Part shown: positions 13,240-24,569 of the stretch, piece after piece
Position numbering within the stretch: position 1 is the first letter of the stretch
How the letters are laid out: each line of letters starts with the position of its first letter
NCBI RefSeq assembly: GCF_902148855.1
Contig: NC_043966.1
Location: 29,258,647 to 29,322,646, forward strand
Reading direction: 5' to 3'
Length of the DNA: 64,000 nucleotides
Source of the DNA: Sphaeramia orbicularis
Lineage: Eukaryota; Chordata; Actinopteri; Kurtiformes; Apogonidae
Made by a program: the position numbers and the translations under genes
The notes under the pieces: generated by a model
The model's database searches: none
The model's input: the letters and a program-made list of their open reading frames with translations, nothing else
Told to the model about the DNA's origin: nothing

Positions 13240-14426
13240 ATGTTCAAATTGGAAGGACTTGGCCCCAAGATGGACCCAGAGGAGATGAAGAAGAAAATGC
13301 GACAAGATGTCATCTCATCTTTACGCAACTTTCTGATTTACGTCGCCCTTCTCAGAGCCAGTGAGTCCGACCAGATGACATTGACTAAATACAGACCGTT
13401 TACACATTTACAACATTACATGACCTGCCTGCTGTTTAAAATATTTAGCTACAAAGTATGCGGTTTTGTTGGATCTGTTCATACTCAGGAAATTGCAGAA
13501 AAAAACATGGATATTGATTGTACGTCCATGTTGTAGTACATGATGAAAAAACAGATCAACGTGTTGTGATCAGTGTAGAACTAGCACTTAAGAACTAGAA
13601 GAACTGTTATAGTGTGAAAATACTGTACTGCAAGTAAAAGTCAAGTATTTAAAACCTTATTTCAGAAAATGTATGCTTCCGCAAAATAGTGATGTTATAA
13701 GTAATAGAAGTGAAGGTAGTAATTTTGCAGTAAAATGATCACCTGTCATGTCTTTGTTGCATTAGAGGTTTAAGTCTTAGCTAATTTACTTTCTATACTA
13801 TGATAAATATACAACAATGCACCATATTCTATAAAATCACTAACTTGCTGAATCTCTAAAAAGTCAGCTTTTCATGAGCATCGAATAACAGCCATTTTCA
13901 GCCTTTTTTTTTTTTTTTTTTAACCAAACCTATTTACCTTGAGAAGTAGGAGAGGGTTAAACTCATTTCTTGAAGGAAACAAGTAATTCCTTAAATTATC
14001 TTAAACATTTATCATCACCAGATTTTGAGATATGTGATTTTGACTTGATAGGTGGGTGGTGAAAAATATAATCTGAAAACTAAAGCTGTCAGGCCTATTT
14101 AGTGGAGGAAAAAGTAAAATATTTCCTCTTAGATATAGTGGAGTAGAAGGATAAAGTTGGATGAAATAGTAATTCTTAGGTAAAATCCAAGTATTTATGC
14201 TGTTTGTGTTGTACATAGAAACGGATCTTTGTCTAAAAAATGCCATTTTAAGTCACCTTAAGTCTATAGAAGATCAAACATTTAGTAAAGAGGTCACTCA
14301 TGCATAACTCTGAATCATAAACAAACATCTGCTGCTACAATTTCTGTCCATGGTTGCAATAAGAATTCATTTGTGTTTTTCATATCTGCAGCTCCTTATG
14401 TGTTGAAGAAGCTGGACAGCATATGA
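13240..14426 (+). CDS. tomm5: Mitochondrial import receptor subunit TOM5 homologue
   Basis: TOM5 is a small tail-anchored subunit of the translocase of the outer mitochondrial membrane, which receives nuclear-encoded precursors. Two exons, 13240-13360 and 14392-14426, are joined at AGCCA|GTGAGT and CTGCAG|CTCC (phase 1). They give a 51-residue protein, exactly the length of human TOMM5. The N-terminus reads [20 protein letters not shown], followed by a hydrophobic membrane segment ([16 protein letters not shown]), and the end is [10 protein letters not shown], all close to human. The second exon codes only 11 residues and would be missed by open-frame scanning. A poly(A) signal AATAAA lies at 14667-14672. 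zbtb5 follows on the same strand, as in human 9p13.2. Confidence 0.95.
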
Positions 14427-14666
14427 GGCGAGCAGCTGGACTCTTCCATCCATCCATCCATCCATCCACTGAACGTTTACTCCATCAGAGACAGTATGGA
14501 CCATCCTGAGCTGACAGACGGGGCCGTTACAAGTCATCATGTGGAACTCTGAAAGGCTGTGCGTCACTGGACTTGAGGAAACAACTTTTTTGTAAACACT
14601 GTCAACATTTTCGTTTTTGGATAATATATAACACATTGTGAACATTGTTTAGTGTGAATGTCATAC

Positions 14667-14672
14667 AATAAA
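14667..14672 (+). other. tomm5: tomm5 poly(A) signal
   Basis: A canonical AATAAA lies about 240 bases after the tomm5 stop codon. It is the first such signal downstream of the gene. Confidence 0.7.
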
Positions 14673-14689
14673 TAGAGACCATGCTGAAT

Positions 14690-15697
14690 TTGTTAATTAA
14701 AAATGTGCTGTGTTTTGTTTGAACTCCAGCAAATGTGTTTAGTCTCTACATGAAACCTAACAAAAATAACTTTAAGTGTAATTTTAACATGCAACTGTAA
14801 CATAAAAGTAACAGTAAGTTGTTTTAGTTTTGTTATACTGAACTGGCATTCAGGATGACTCTTGACAATCTTACAGTGTCCAAATAGTTAAATATCTTTT
14901 GTTGTTATTTAGTAACCACTTATTTATTAAAACAACTAAAAATGGCAACTTTTTAAATACAGAGTTGTCATCTGTATTCTAGTCCTGTATCAGCATGCAT
15001 TATACAATACAGTGTACACTGTGCAATACAGTGTCTTGAGGAAATATTTTCAACTACAAAAACCTCAATCCTTTAGTTTGTCACAAACATTCTACGTATT
15101 TGGAGATTCACTGTACAAAAATACCTGGACATATCACACATAGAAGCTTCTCTTTCCTCTCCCATTCATTTTCAATATGGTCATGATAAAAACGCTCATC
15201 TCAGTTATTGTCAATATTTATCACGATAAGTGTTGGATGAAAATTTTTTTTTAAGTTTAATTTTAAACTATTCTTCCTGAGGGAAAGTTGAAGAAACCAG
15301 ACAGTTACTGGTGGTTTAACAGGACTATTTATGGTTAGAATAGAACAATTATAACGACAAAAATAATCAACATTGAGTATAATTATAATTATGGATTTAA
15401 AAAAAACAAACATCTGAAGCATTTTGTAGATGTGAGATGGCAATGTATTCAATAGATCCTAAAAACCAAATTAAAAAATTATTGCAATTATATTTATCAC
15501 AATATTAAATTATATTTATCCATATTGTGTAAAGTGGTTTTCCTTGGAAAGCTATTAAAACTATTATCTGCAATACAGCTAAAGCTGTCAGACAAATATA
15601 GTACAGTAAAAACAACAGTTGATGTTTTTGAGCAGATGTTGAATCACATGAAAACACTCCAATAAAGTGCTTAAAGTTTGCACTTGTTCATATATTT
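14690..15697. other. Intergenic interval between tomm5 and the TTAA element
   Basis: This is AT-rich sequence with no supported gene. The part around 15195-15540 contains ATTGTCAATATTTATCACGAT-like and AATTATATTTATCACAATAT-like strings that resemble decayed teleost repeats, but I cannot define ends. Confidence 0.4.
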
Positions 15698-16209
15698 TTA
15701 ACCCATAAAGACCCAAACAGCCATTGGCAACCAAAGTATCTGTTGAGCTAAACTGTTTATTACGTGTTGATCCACTAATCCTATCAATACATGTAAATAA
15801 TTGTTGTAAAAGTCATCTTTTCATAGTCATCGGATATGGCCCATTTGGACATTCAGAAGCTCTAGTGAATGTGGAAACACTGTCATCTACTACAACATTG
15901 ATTCACCAGTAAAACCTATGAAGTTTGATAAATGACAGTAGATGGAGACACTTGTTTTTGTGTTCAGCAATTGGTATCTTAGCAGAAAAAGTCACTATCT
16001 CTTCAGTTTTCTCTTTTTCTGATACAATAACTTATGAATTTACTCTGAGCTTTAATGAACATCAACATGATCAGTGGATTAAATATAGGAAAATACATGA
16101 TTTACACTGGAAAAGATGCAAAATACAGACAATAATATTATAACAAATGGTGATAAATCAATTAGGAAAGGTTAAATAGAGAGAAAAATTCATTCAAAAG
16201 TAGTGTTAA
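15698..16209 (+). mobile_element. TTAA-flanked MITE, copy A (piggyBac-like ends)
   Basis: The left end is TTAACCCATAAAGACCCA. The body shares a long, nearly colinear sequence with three other copies in this window (21892-22262 inverted, 49641-50114 and 50855-51381). Diagnostic shared strings include CAACATTGATTCACCAGTAA and AAATACATGATTTACACTG. The right end is eroded but finishes at a TTAA. Copies C and B show the inverse terminus GGGTCTNTATGGGTTAA, so the complete family has inverted ends inside TTAA, as piggyBac-type elements do. There is no transposase frame. Confidence 0.65.
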
Positions 16210-16718
16210 TTAGGTGAGGTGCAGTTCCAGTTATCACCATGAGGGGGTGGTGTTGGTCAACTAAGCGCCAATGAAATGCACAAGCGACGGAGGCTGTGGG
16301 TGCTATTGTGTGAGCGCACTGAATCAGTCGTTTTAACGGTAATCTCAGCAGCTGCGGGTGTGGATATTATCTGTGAGTTTTAACAGCGGGGATGTCCATC
16401 TGCTGTGGACTGTGGGAGACAAAGGGGACAAAGGCCTGAGAGCGCGCCGCATCCCTCGGCTCTCTTGTCGGACGAGGCCCGCCCATACTCCAGAGCATCT
16501 CTAGGAAACCGGGCTACGGCGCATTAGTTCCACGGATGCATGGAGGCTACTGATGCCGGGTTCAGAGGATGAGACGTGGACGTGGATCCCTGTTCAGGAG
16601 CAGATGGACTGACTTTGACAATCGTTGCGTTATTTTATCACCTCCATCATCGCGCCTATTGAGAAATACCTGTAAAGTATAACACGGTCCACCCACTTCT
16701 CATCACACACGACCTATC
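16210..16718 (+). promoter_or_regulatory. zbtb5: zbtb5 promoter and 5' leader
   Basis: From about 16300 the sequence becomes GC-richer with several CpG (for example GAGCGCGCCGC near 16440), in contrast to the AT-rich flanks, which suggests a CpG-type promoter. The leader runs into the ATG at 16719. I could not decide whether a leader intron exists. Confidence 0.45.
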
Positions 16719-18791
16719 ATGGATTTTCCAGGTCATTTCCAGCACATTTTCCAGCAGCTCAACCACCAGCGGCTCCATGCTCAGCTGTGTGATTGTGTGG
16801 TGGTGGTGGGAGGTCAGAGTTTCCAGGCTCATCGCTCCATCTTAGCCGCCTGCAGCTCTCACTTCAGGGCACTTCTGAGCTCCAGTGACAGTACTGATGA
16901 GAGTGGAGGCCCAGCACATGAGAAGAGTGGGAGTGGAGGCCCCAGCGTCATGAAGTTAGATCCTGAAGTGGTGACTCCTGAGGCCTTCTCCACCCTGCTG
17001 GATATGATTTACACCTCCACCCTGTCTCTCGGCTGCTCAAATGTGATGGATGTCCTGTTGGCAGCCTCACACCTGCACCTTAACTATGTGGTCAAAGCCT
17101 GCAAGCTGCACCTGTCCAGGAAAAACTTCCCCGCATCGCCTCCTAAAGGATGGAGATCAGTGCAGCAGCAGCAGTGTGCATCCTCCCAGAGGAGGCCGGC
17201 CATGCTTCAACATGTCACATCTGTGTTGGAGGATGATGATGATGATGATGATGATGAAGCAGTAGTGGAGGTGAGCCAGTCTGGTGGAGTTGAAGAGGAG
17301 TGGGTGAGGAGGAGAGCCACAGGTGAGCAGGGTGGAGAACTGTCCTTCAGATGCAAGCGAAAGTTGCAAGAGGAAAGGCTTGGTGGCAGGAAAAGGTCTT
17401 GCAGGCTGTTTGGAGAAATGTTTAAGGAATGTTCTCCTACTGTGAGCAGGAGCGCTGTCAGTACTGAGGAGGGAGGAGAGGAGCTACTTTCTCCAGACAG
17501 CCTGAAGATGCCTGATGGTCTCTGGGAGAGTCCAGGTGGTGAGGATGAGGTTGAGAAGAAGTATGAAGCAACCAAGGCAGAGTCTGAGGAGATTCAGTTG
17601 CCCAGCCAATCAGACAGCAGCTCAGGAGGATTGAATGATTGGGAAAAAGATGAAACTAAAAACAAAGAAGCTGTAATAAAAGTGAAGGTTGGAGAAGAAG
17701 GTGAGGAAGAAGAGTCAAAGATTAAAATGATTGAGGTGAAAAAGGAAAATCTGAGCTCATTCTCTCCAGAACTGGACCCTGTTCCAAATGACTGTCCTCC
17801 ATGTCTTCCACAAGACCCCACAACCCATTTAGATGCACAATTAAATGATGTTAAAATGACCATAAACGGTCCCCCAGATGCAGATGTTAATGCTTTACCA
17901 TCCCAGTTGTGCACAGATCTTCAGACTGATGCAGAAAAAGAAAGCGGAGATATGGGGGATGACCCGGTCGACGGGGACGGCCTCGACAGCCTGTCAGAGC
18001 TGGCCTTTTCTTGTTTTCTTAATCCCACTGCTGATAGTGTCATAGGAGCTCTTGAAGAGGAGGACAGCCTCGCTAACCTCACCGCTGCTGCTGCTGCAGC
18101 TGCTGCAGCCAGTGATGCTCCTGCAACACTTGAAAATGTGGATGAACTGTGTCAAAACACGGAAAAAACAAACACAACAGAATCCTCCTCTCTTGTTTTT
18201 CCTGTAACCTCTGTTCCTCTGCAGCCGCTTCTCCCAACTCAGGGCCCTGGTTTCAGTGACACACTCATCCTCCAGCCCACACAGAACTCTTTGGCAGGAT
18301 TTCTCAGCGGCATCAGACATGGGTTAAGTCTGGGGCCCTCCCTCATTCAGCCCTCCAATGCTGGGAAAAGTAGAGGAGGTGGAAGCTCAGGGGCGACAAA
18401 CTTCCGTCGCATTGCCCCCAAAATACCACCTGGATCTGAAGCCAGCGCAGATCCATCATCTTCTTCTGGATCAGGAGGAGATGGAGTGGAACATCCACCT
18501 CTGACCAGAGCTTCAGAGGACGTTCTGTCCAAGTGCAAGAAAGCAGCTGCTGAAGACCTTGTGCTGTTGGTGGAAGGTGAGAAGAAGTACGCCTGCAAAA
18601 TCTGCTGCAAGACCTTCATGAACCTGACTGACTGTAAGAAACATATTCGTGTCCACACAGGAGAAAAGCCCTATCCATGCCCCAAGTGTGGCAAACGCTT
18701 CAGCCAGTCCTCACATCTGTATAAACACTCAAAGAATACCTGTCTAAACTGGAAAGATGATCAGGCTTTCTCAGATACCCTACTTACCTAA
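16719..18791 (+). CDS. zbtb5: Zinc finger and BTB domain-containing protein 5
   Basis: This is a nuclear transcriptional repressor of the BTB/POZ zinc-finger class; mammalian ZBTB5 represses the p21/CDKN1A promoter. The 690-residue frame is uninterrupted, as in mammals, where the coding region is a single exon (human about 677). Residues 1-130 form the BTB domain, starting MDFPGHFQHIFQQLNHQRLH and including LCDCVVVVGGQSFQAHRSIL and NVMDVLLAASHLHLNYVVKA. The middle is long, acidic and poorly conserved, with a nine-residue Asp run near 172-180 and an Ala run near 455-465. The C-terminus has a C2H2 finger at about 624-646 and a C2HC-type finger at about 653-675 (C-x2-C...H-x4-C), joined by an HTGEKPYP linker. 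The motif TRASEDVLSKCKKA just before the fingers is also typical. An ETS/CpG-type leader precedes it and grhpr lies tail-to-tail downstream. Confidence 0.97.
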   Translation: MDFPGHFQHIFQQLNHQRLHAQLCDCVVVVGGQSFQAHRSILAACSSHFRALLSSSDSTDESGGPAHEKSGSGGPSVMKLDPEVVTPEAFSTLLDMIYTSTLSLGCSNVMDVLLAASHLHLNYVVKACKLHLSRKNFPASPPKGWRSVQQQQCASSQRRPAMLQHVTSVLEDDDDDDDDEAVVEVSQSGGVEEEWVRRRATGEQGGELSFRCKRKLQEERLGGRKRSCRLFGEMFKECSPTVSRSAVSTEEGGEELLSPDSLKMPDGLWESPGGEDEVEKKYEATKAESEEIQLPSQSDSSSGGLNDWEKDETKNKEAVIKVKVGEEGEEEESKIKMIEVKKENLSSFSPELDPVPNDCPPCLPQDPTTHLDAQLNDVKMTINGPPDADVNALPSQLCTDLQTDAEKESGDMGDDPVDGDGLDSLSELAFSCFLNPTADSVIGALEEEDSLANLTAAAAAAAAASDAPATLENVDELCQNTEKTNTTESSSLVFPVTSVPLQPLLPTQGPGFSDTLILQPTQNSLAGFLSGIRHGLSLGPSLIQPSNAGKSRGGGSSGATNFRRIAPKIPPGSEASADPSSSSGSGGDGVEHPPLTRASEDVLSKCKKAAAEDLVLLVEGEKKYACKICCKTFMNLTDCKKHIRVHTGEKPYPCPKCGKRFSQSSHLYKHSKNTCLNWKDDQAFSDTLLT

Positions 18792-19031
18792 CCAGAGTTT
18801 GTCCAAACTCACAAATTTTGAAAAAAAAAAAAAAAAAAATGCACTCTGTACATGTATTTATCACCCAAATCAACTTTTGTTTTTATTGTTACCTGAAATC
18901 AAAGTTGGTTTGCTTATGTAAATTGTAAACCATCTTTATGGTTTTATTTTCCAACCATGATTTTACTTTTAAATGAGATGAGAACAGACATAACATGTAA
19001 CATGCGGCACAAAACTTTCAAGACACATGAT

Positions 19032-19449
19032 AATAAATAGCAAATTTAACTTCTTACTGCGGATAAATCTCATTTTTGAGCACAAGCAACTTGTAAGAGT
19101 TTTTTCAAAAACAACCAAACAAAAAAACAGTGTGACTTCTCAGAGGCTGGAGTGTTTTATTGTTTTGCAACAGTACAAAAATGCAGATCAAGTATTAATA
19201 TGGAAACCTTTCTGGCAACTATCACATTTAGCAGGAGAAAAAAATAGTGCAGGAAATTTCTGTTTGTTAGATGCAATCCACAGAACATTTAACACTTGTA
19301 GATTTTAGTAAGAACTTGGGAGGGTTTTAGTTTATTCATTTGCTACTTACAATTATTTTCCTGAGTTCTATATTACTTGTGCGTTAATTAGTTCCTGTAA
19401 AAGGATGGAGTGAAGCTTTATACACTGTTGCCTATAAAGTTGGAATAAA
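19032..19449 (+). other. zbtb5: zbtb5 3' UTR with two candidate poly(A) signals
   Basis: AATAAA occurs at 19032-19037 and again at 19444-19449 downstream of the zbtb5 stop. Use of the distal one would carry the zbtb5 transcript past the inferred grhpr poly(A) signal at 19331-19336 on the other strand. Confidence 0.5.
19331..19336 (-). other. grhpr: Candidate grhpr poly(A) signal
   Basis: TTTATT on the plus strand reads AATAAA on the minus strand, about 320 bases past the grhpr stop. It lies upstream of the distal zbtb5 signal, so the two 3' ends may overlap. Confidence 0.5.
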
Positions 19450-19657
19450 ATATTTTTACCTCTTCTCGTGAAATAATTGTGACAATGTGATTCATTCTTG
19501 ACAGATAAACTGTAACTGGGACACTGAACTTTGTATTCTCTGTTTTTTGGGTTTTTTTTGCAGTTGAATATGTTTTTATCCTTTGAATACTTTTCAGACT
19601 GTTACTTTCTAGGCAGCCCCAGAGGTTGAGGTGGGAACAGCAGCTGAGAATAAGGCT

Positions 19658-22600
19658 CTAAAATTTGAGTTCACTGGGCATATCTGTGCCCTGTAAACCA
19701 CCCAGAAGGTTACGGGCTGCCAAATCCGACATGATGCCTCTTGTGGAGTAGGTGGCACTGCCGATGTGTGGCAACACCACTGCAAAAGAGAAGAGAAACA
19801 AGACTAGAGTAAGAAGTAAATGTGTATAAAGACATATAAAGAAACATTATTGTCGTCTACTCACCACAGTTCTTTAGTGTAAGGAGGGGGTGGTTTGTTG
19901 GAAGGGGCTCAGGTGTTGTCACATCTAGACCTGCGGCAGCAATCTGTCCATTCTTCAAAGCCTGGTACAGATCCTCCTGGTTCACCACTGCTCCTCTAAG
20001 ACAATAACATCTCTGTCTTGTTATCCTGAACTCCAACTCTATAGAGCAGTGTATTAAAACCATGGACAAGCCTAAACCTCACACAAATTCACTAACCTCT
20101 CCATTCCCACCAGACTGCTGGTGATCCAGTCGCAATTTTGGACTAAATATATTAAAGTTTCTACAATAAAACTTTTGTCAACATGTTATACCTTTTTAGA
20201 AAGCTTAATGATCCACAGTTGAGTCTCTAAGTTTATTTTACAGTTTTCCAAAGCAACAAAGTACCAGTGAAAGAATCACCTGGATAGCAATCAAAGCTAA
20301 TGGGACTAGTGTATTTGGTTCTGGTTGTATTTTAAAGAAACTAGAGGTTGTTACATCTGAGATGAAGTGTCATTGATTAAATCTGGCCTCGTAGTTCTTC
20401 ATTTATAATGTTTGGTGCTTGGTGTGGTAAATAATTGAAAAATAACACTAATAAAGGTGGAAGGAACAGGTTCCAGATATCCATTGCTACCATTTCATTT
20501 GTGAACAGAGGATTTGTAATAACACATATGCCTTTGTGGATCTACCTGCTTGAGTTGACAAAGACCGCAGTGTTCTTCATCTTGCTAAAGAAGGCCTTGT
20601 CACACAGACCTTGAGTTTCTGGCGTCAGGGAGCAGGAAACAATGATGAAGTCGCTCTCAGATAACAGTGTGTCCAAAGGTACTGTTAAATTAGCATTAGA
20701 GAAAAGGAAACACATAAAATGTTAATTAGTAAATTCTCATTTTAAATAAGTGAATATATTATGACCCTTATTTCCTTTATTATTCTGCACTTATTGCTTA
20801 TTAATTGCTGTGTATGATACTTTGAACAAATCACTACTTCTCAATTCTTACCAAACTCTCCATTAACCTCAGCAGCGTATGCCTTTGCTGTTCTTCCAGA
20901 GTAGAGCAGCCTCTTTACTCCAAACGGCATTAGTCTCTTTGCAATGGCCATGCCTGACAGCAAACATAGGTTATTACATTTACCTACATGCAGCTCTCAA
21001 AACTACACAGTGCAATAAAGTCATGCTTTGGTGATGACTACAGGATTGAGTCATTGGAAATTGAGTTTATAATGAAGAATCTGTAATGCCAAAATAAATG
21101 AAGTAGTTGCAGTATGCCTCACCTATGCGCCCCAGTCCAATGATTCCTACTGTGCTGCCAGACAGACCATAACCACACAACCAGAGAGGCTTCCATGAGC
21201 TCCAGCCTCCACTGACAGACAAAAGACACATTATGTAACTAAAGCTTTTACTTTTGGTTAAAAAGTGCAGCAAAAACCCATCACCATAAAAATAAGCAAA
21301 GATTAGTGTAATGTGTAACTTTATGACACTGACTTTTTGACCTCCTCCACCCCTTCTGGTAATCTGCGAGCAGTGGACAGAAGCAAAGCCACCGTCAGTT
21401 CTGCTGTGGCATCAGTCAGAACATCTGGAGTGTATCCAACACGTATACCGCTGTTAAAAAACACACAGCAACACAACTTAGGATCAGTGCAACACTACCT
21501 CTTGTCAGTGTGTTTTTTTCTTTTTAGCATTACCTACCGTTTTTTAATTTCATCAAGATCCAAGTGGTCAAACCCCACTGAGAGTGTGCTGATCACCTTC
21601 AGGTTTGGGCCTGAAATCAGAGAAAAATTATCATAAATACCAAAACCTGACCAAAATTATCACTGAATTTATCTGTGAATATTTTAATAACTGACAGGGA
21701 AGTAAAGGTTTCTAGTAAAATGCAAAAATCTCAAGTTTCAATGTCTAAAACATCAGAGAAGTGATTAAATGTAATAATATATATTTATTTTAATTACTTT
21801 AATTGTATAGGAGCATAATTTCGACATTCAATGTCCATTTCATTCCACTTTCTACTTCTTGTGCTTTGATATTCATAATTGATATTCACAATTAACCCAT
21901 AAAGACCCAGAGCTACTTTTGTGTCAGTTCCCAAATGATTTTTTTCCTCTATATTTAACCTCTCTGAAGTGATTTATCACCATTCATTGTAATATTATCT
22001 TCCTTATGTTGCATTTTTTCAGTGTAAATCATGTATTTTCCTGCATTTAATTTACTAATGATGTGGATGTTCATAAAAGCAAAGAGGAAAGTTGAAACAG
22101 AGAAAACTGAAGAAAAAGTGATTTTTTTCAGCAAAGATATCAGTAACTGAACATAAAAAATGTGTCCATCCACTGTTATTGATCAAACTCCATGGGTTTT
22201 ACTGGTGAATCAATGTTGTAGAATATGACTGTGTTACCACATTCACTATGGAGCCTCTGAATTAGTCACTGTAGGTGAATGCTTTAAGACAGGGGTATTG
22301 AACTCATTTTAGTTCAGGGGCCACATTCAGCCCAATATGATCTCAAGTGGGCTGGACCATTAAAATAATAACAGTGAAAAAAGTCAAATTACATTATGAA
22401 AATGTTTACATCTACAACATTTCCTTAAAAATCTGAATAACAAACAAGTGCAATTTTACCAATATTCTGCCTCAGTTTATCAGTTTTTCATTTACACATG
22501 TGCATTACAACTTACATTATTATTACAAATGCACACAACATTTAGTAACAGGTAGAATGTTGGTAAAATTGCATGCACTTCTCTTAAGATGTTTCAGGTT

Positions 22601-23597
22601 GTTTATATTTGTTCAGGTTATTCACATTTTTGTAAAAGGATAGTTTGTTAATATAAACATTCTCATGTCATTTTACTTTTTTTATACTAAAACAAGGATA
22701 AAATCTGCTGTTTTCATTATTTATGGGTTATTATGATAATATTTTACTAGTCTGACCCAATTGAGATCTAAGTGTTCTGTATATGGAACCTGAATTAAAA
22801 TGATTTTTACACCATTGATTGTTAGTATTTTCAGTGTATTTCATCCTACGGGCTGGATTTGGCCCCCGGGCCTTATGTTTGACACCTGTGCTTTAAGATA
22901 TACAGTATATTTCCCTCATAATTATTCTGTCAATTAATGTTCTATTTTACTTTATTTTAATTATTGATTATTATTTATGTGTTAACTGTATGTTTTTAAC
23001 TTGTCTCTTTTCCATTGTTATAAAGCACTGTGAATTGCCCTGTGTTTGAATTGTGCTATACAAATAAATTTGCCTTGCCTGTTGTCATGAAGGCTGGACT
23101 TTGTTCAAACTGTGTTGTTTGAACTGATTATTATGTTGTATGAACTGATTATAGCTGGTGATAATGAATATCCCTTGGAGATACATGAAGTGTATTTGTA
23201 TCTGTATGTCTTGTAATGTATTTGGACTTTTTTGTAAATTATCTTCTGCTTCTTCCAGCTCTTCACCAGTGCACATAAGTACCTGCAGCATCCAGAACTT
23301 CAGTGTCTATCTTATCTGACAGCAGACACAGCAGCCCCTGAGCCCCCTGCACCCCCTTCAGCAGCTCGGTCCTCGGCACTGGCTCCTCTGAGTCCCACAG
23401 AGACACCTCACACCTGTTTCCATGGCGACAGAGAAGATGAGAGAACATGACTCCCACATACAGACTGCTGTCTAGAATAAATAACAAAACGAATAAGAAA
23501 ACACTTCATACACTCCAGCTGCCGACAGGATCTTCATTCCCTCCTGCGGGATGCGTCTCGTCACGAAAACCTTCATGAGTTTTCCAACTGTGTGCAT
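19658..23597 (-). CDS. grhpr: Glyoxylate reductase/hydroxypyruvate reductase
   Basis: This cytosolic enzyme of the D-2-hydroxyacid dehydrogenase family reduces glyoxylate to glycolate and hydroxypyruvate to D-glycerate; loss of the human gene causes primary hyperoxaluria type 2. Nine exons keep phase throughout: 23512-23597, 23283-23413, 21538-21610, 21334-21450, 21123-21211, 20852-20953, 20546-20681, 19865-19995 and 19658-19779. They encode 328 residues, the same as human. The Rossmann motif GLGRIG falls at about 160-165. The catalytic triad is intact: Arg245 (in NSSRGAVV), Glu274 (in TTPEPLP) and His293 (in LPHIGSAT). The end is MPSELKF. I chose the ATG at 23597 because human also has a few residues before the [11 protein letters not shown] motif; the ATG at 23576 is an alternative. 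The 1.7-kb second intron carries a TTAA element and a hAT element. Confidence 0.96.
21892..22262 (-). mobile_element. TTAA-flanked MITE, copy B, truncated, in grhpr intron 2
   Basis: Its terminus at 21892, TTAACCCATAAAGACCCAG, is the family end in inverse orientation and includes the GAGCTACTTTTGTGTCAG string shared with copy C. The other end is missing: similarity fades near 22262. A hAT element begins 27 bases beyond that point. Confidence 0.65.
22289..22889. mobile_element. hAT-type MITE with 8-bp target duplication, in grhpr intron 2
   Basis: The ends ACAGGGGTATTGAACTCA and (inverse) ACAGGTGTCAAACATAAG are imperfect inverted repeats. The subterminal GGGCCACATTCAGCCC and GGCTGGATTTGGCCCCC are the pattern of a widespread animal hAT MITE group. 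The same 8 bases, GCTTTAAG, flank both sides (22281-22288 and 22890-22897). The 601-bp body lacks a transposase. Confidence 0.8.
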
Positions 23598-23659
23598 CCC
23601 ACTGCGACAGTAAAAATGAGGTGAACTTCGCTTGGAAAGAAATGAGACCACTTCCACCT

Positions 23660-24400
23660 CAACTTCAACCTTTATTAAAGGCTACATACACCCGGAAGAA
23701 GGAGGTGACGTTTTCACTGTACTGCGCCTGCGTGTTGTTGCTGCATTTTTATAACGTTCATAATCAGAACCATTAGTATTTTAATCCTATATCTTAATCT
23801 AATGGGTGGATCTTGACTTGATATTACATTCCTATACAAATCAGGTTTAACTGAATGTGAAAGACCAAATAGAAACATCATAATATCTAAATTTTTTGTC
23901 ATTTGTATTATTTCTTTTATTTATTATTCAAGTTTTTTGTTATTTAATTTTGTATTTGAATCACTTGGTTATTATAAGGTGTATTGCAGTGTTTACATGA
24001 CTTTATATATGCATTTATTCACAAGGCATCTTCATACGTGTATGGGCATGGCCACATATCCCCTCTTTTTTCCCTTTTTTTGCAGGACAGTGCAATACAG
24101 ACAGCTGAAGAACAGAGAAATGTACAGAGGTTTTAAGTAAAACTGTAATTGCTCTTTAAAAAAAAAAACAAAAAAAACGCGTGCACCTGAACGCAGCAGC
24201 TATTTTCACTGAGGTTCACTATTTCCATTTGATAATCGATTTGTTAATAACGTGGAGAATGTGTGGCTTTTAATTTTAGAAGTACTAGTATAATGGTTAG
24301 GTTTCACGTAAATGTTTTTTTTTTTTTTTTTGTAAATGATTAAATGATTTTCGCAGTGGTTTCTGTCCACCTGACGTCACTGTCCACTCCTCGGGTAGCT
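23660..24400. promoter_or_regulatory. Divergent interval between grhpr and ssh3
   Basis: grhpr (minus) and ssh3 (plus) start head to head here. On the grhpr side are an ETS-type ACCCGGAAG near 23689 and an NRF1-like CTGCGCCTGCGTG near 23720. The middle is AT-rich with A and T runs (24160, 24317-24333). The right edge, 24355-24440, is GC-richer and probably includes the ssh3 start site. About 0.8 kb separates the grhpr ATG from the first ssh3 exon. Confidence 0.5.
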
Positions 24401-24419
24401 TCATTTTTCCAGCTCGGCT

Positions 24420-24568
24420 CAGTGAGCTGACAGTCCGCTGTGAGCCACCGTCGCTGCTGTAAATGGTAAAACCCCCACTGTGGAAAGCAAAGGAGGGCGG
24501 AATAAGGAGCAGCCCCTACTGGAGGAGCTACCCAGGTTTTAAAACCCAACATTACACCAAGCTAAAAG
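24420..24568 (+). other. ssh3: Probable ssh3 leader exon with an upstream open reading frame
   Basis: A GC-richer segment ends at a strong donor, CTAAAAG|GTAAGA (GT at 24569-24570). It contains an ATG at 24463. When joined to the next recognised exon at 27497, that frame stops after about 36 codons, and the slingshot frame is closed upstream by a TAA in this exon. It therefore behaves as a 5' UTR exon with a short upstream frame, not as the slingshot N-terminus. Confidence 0.45.
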
Positions 24569-24569
24569 G

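Noticed and set aside
17157-17914. Antisense frames opposite zbtb5
   Set aside because: They are shadows of the acidic, repeat-rich zbtb5 coding region; the Ile and Ser runs come from the GAT repeat.
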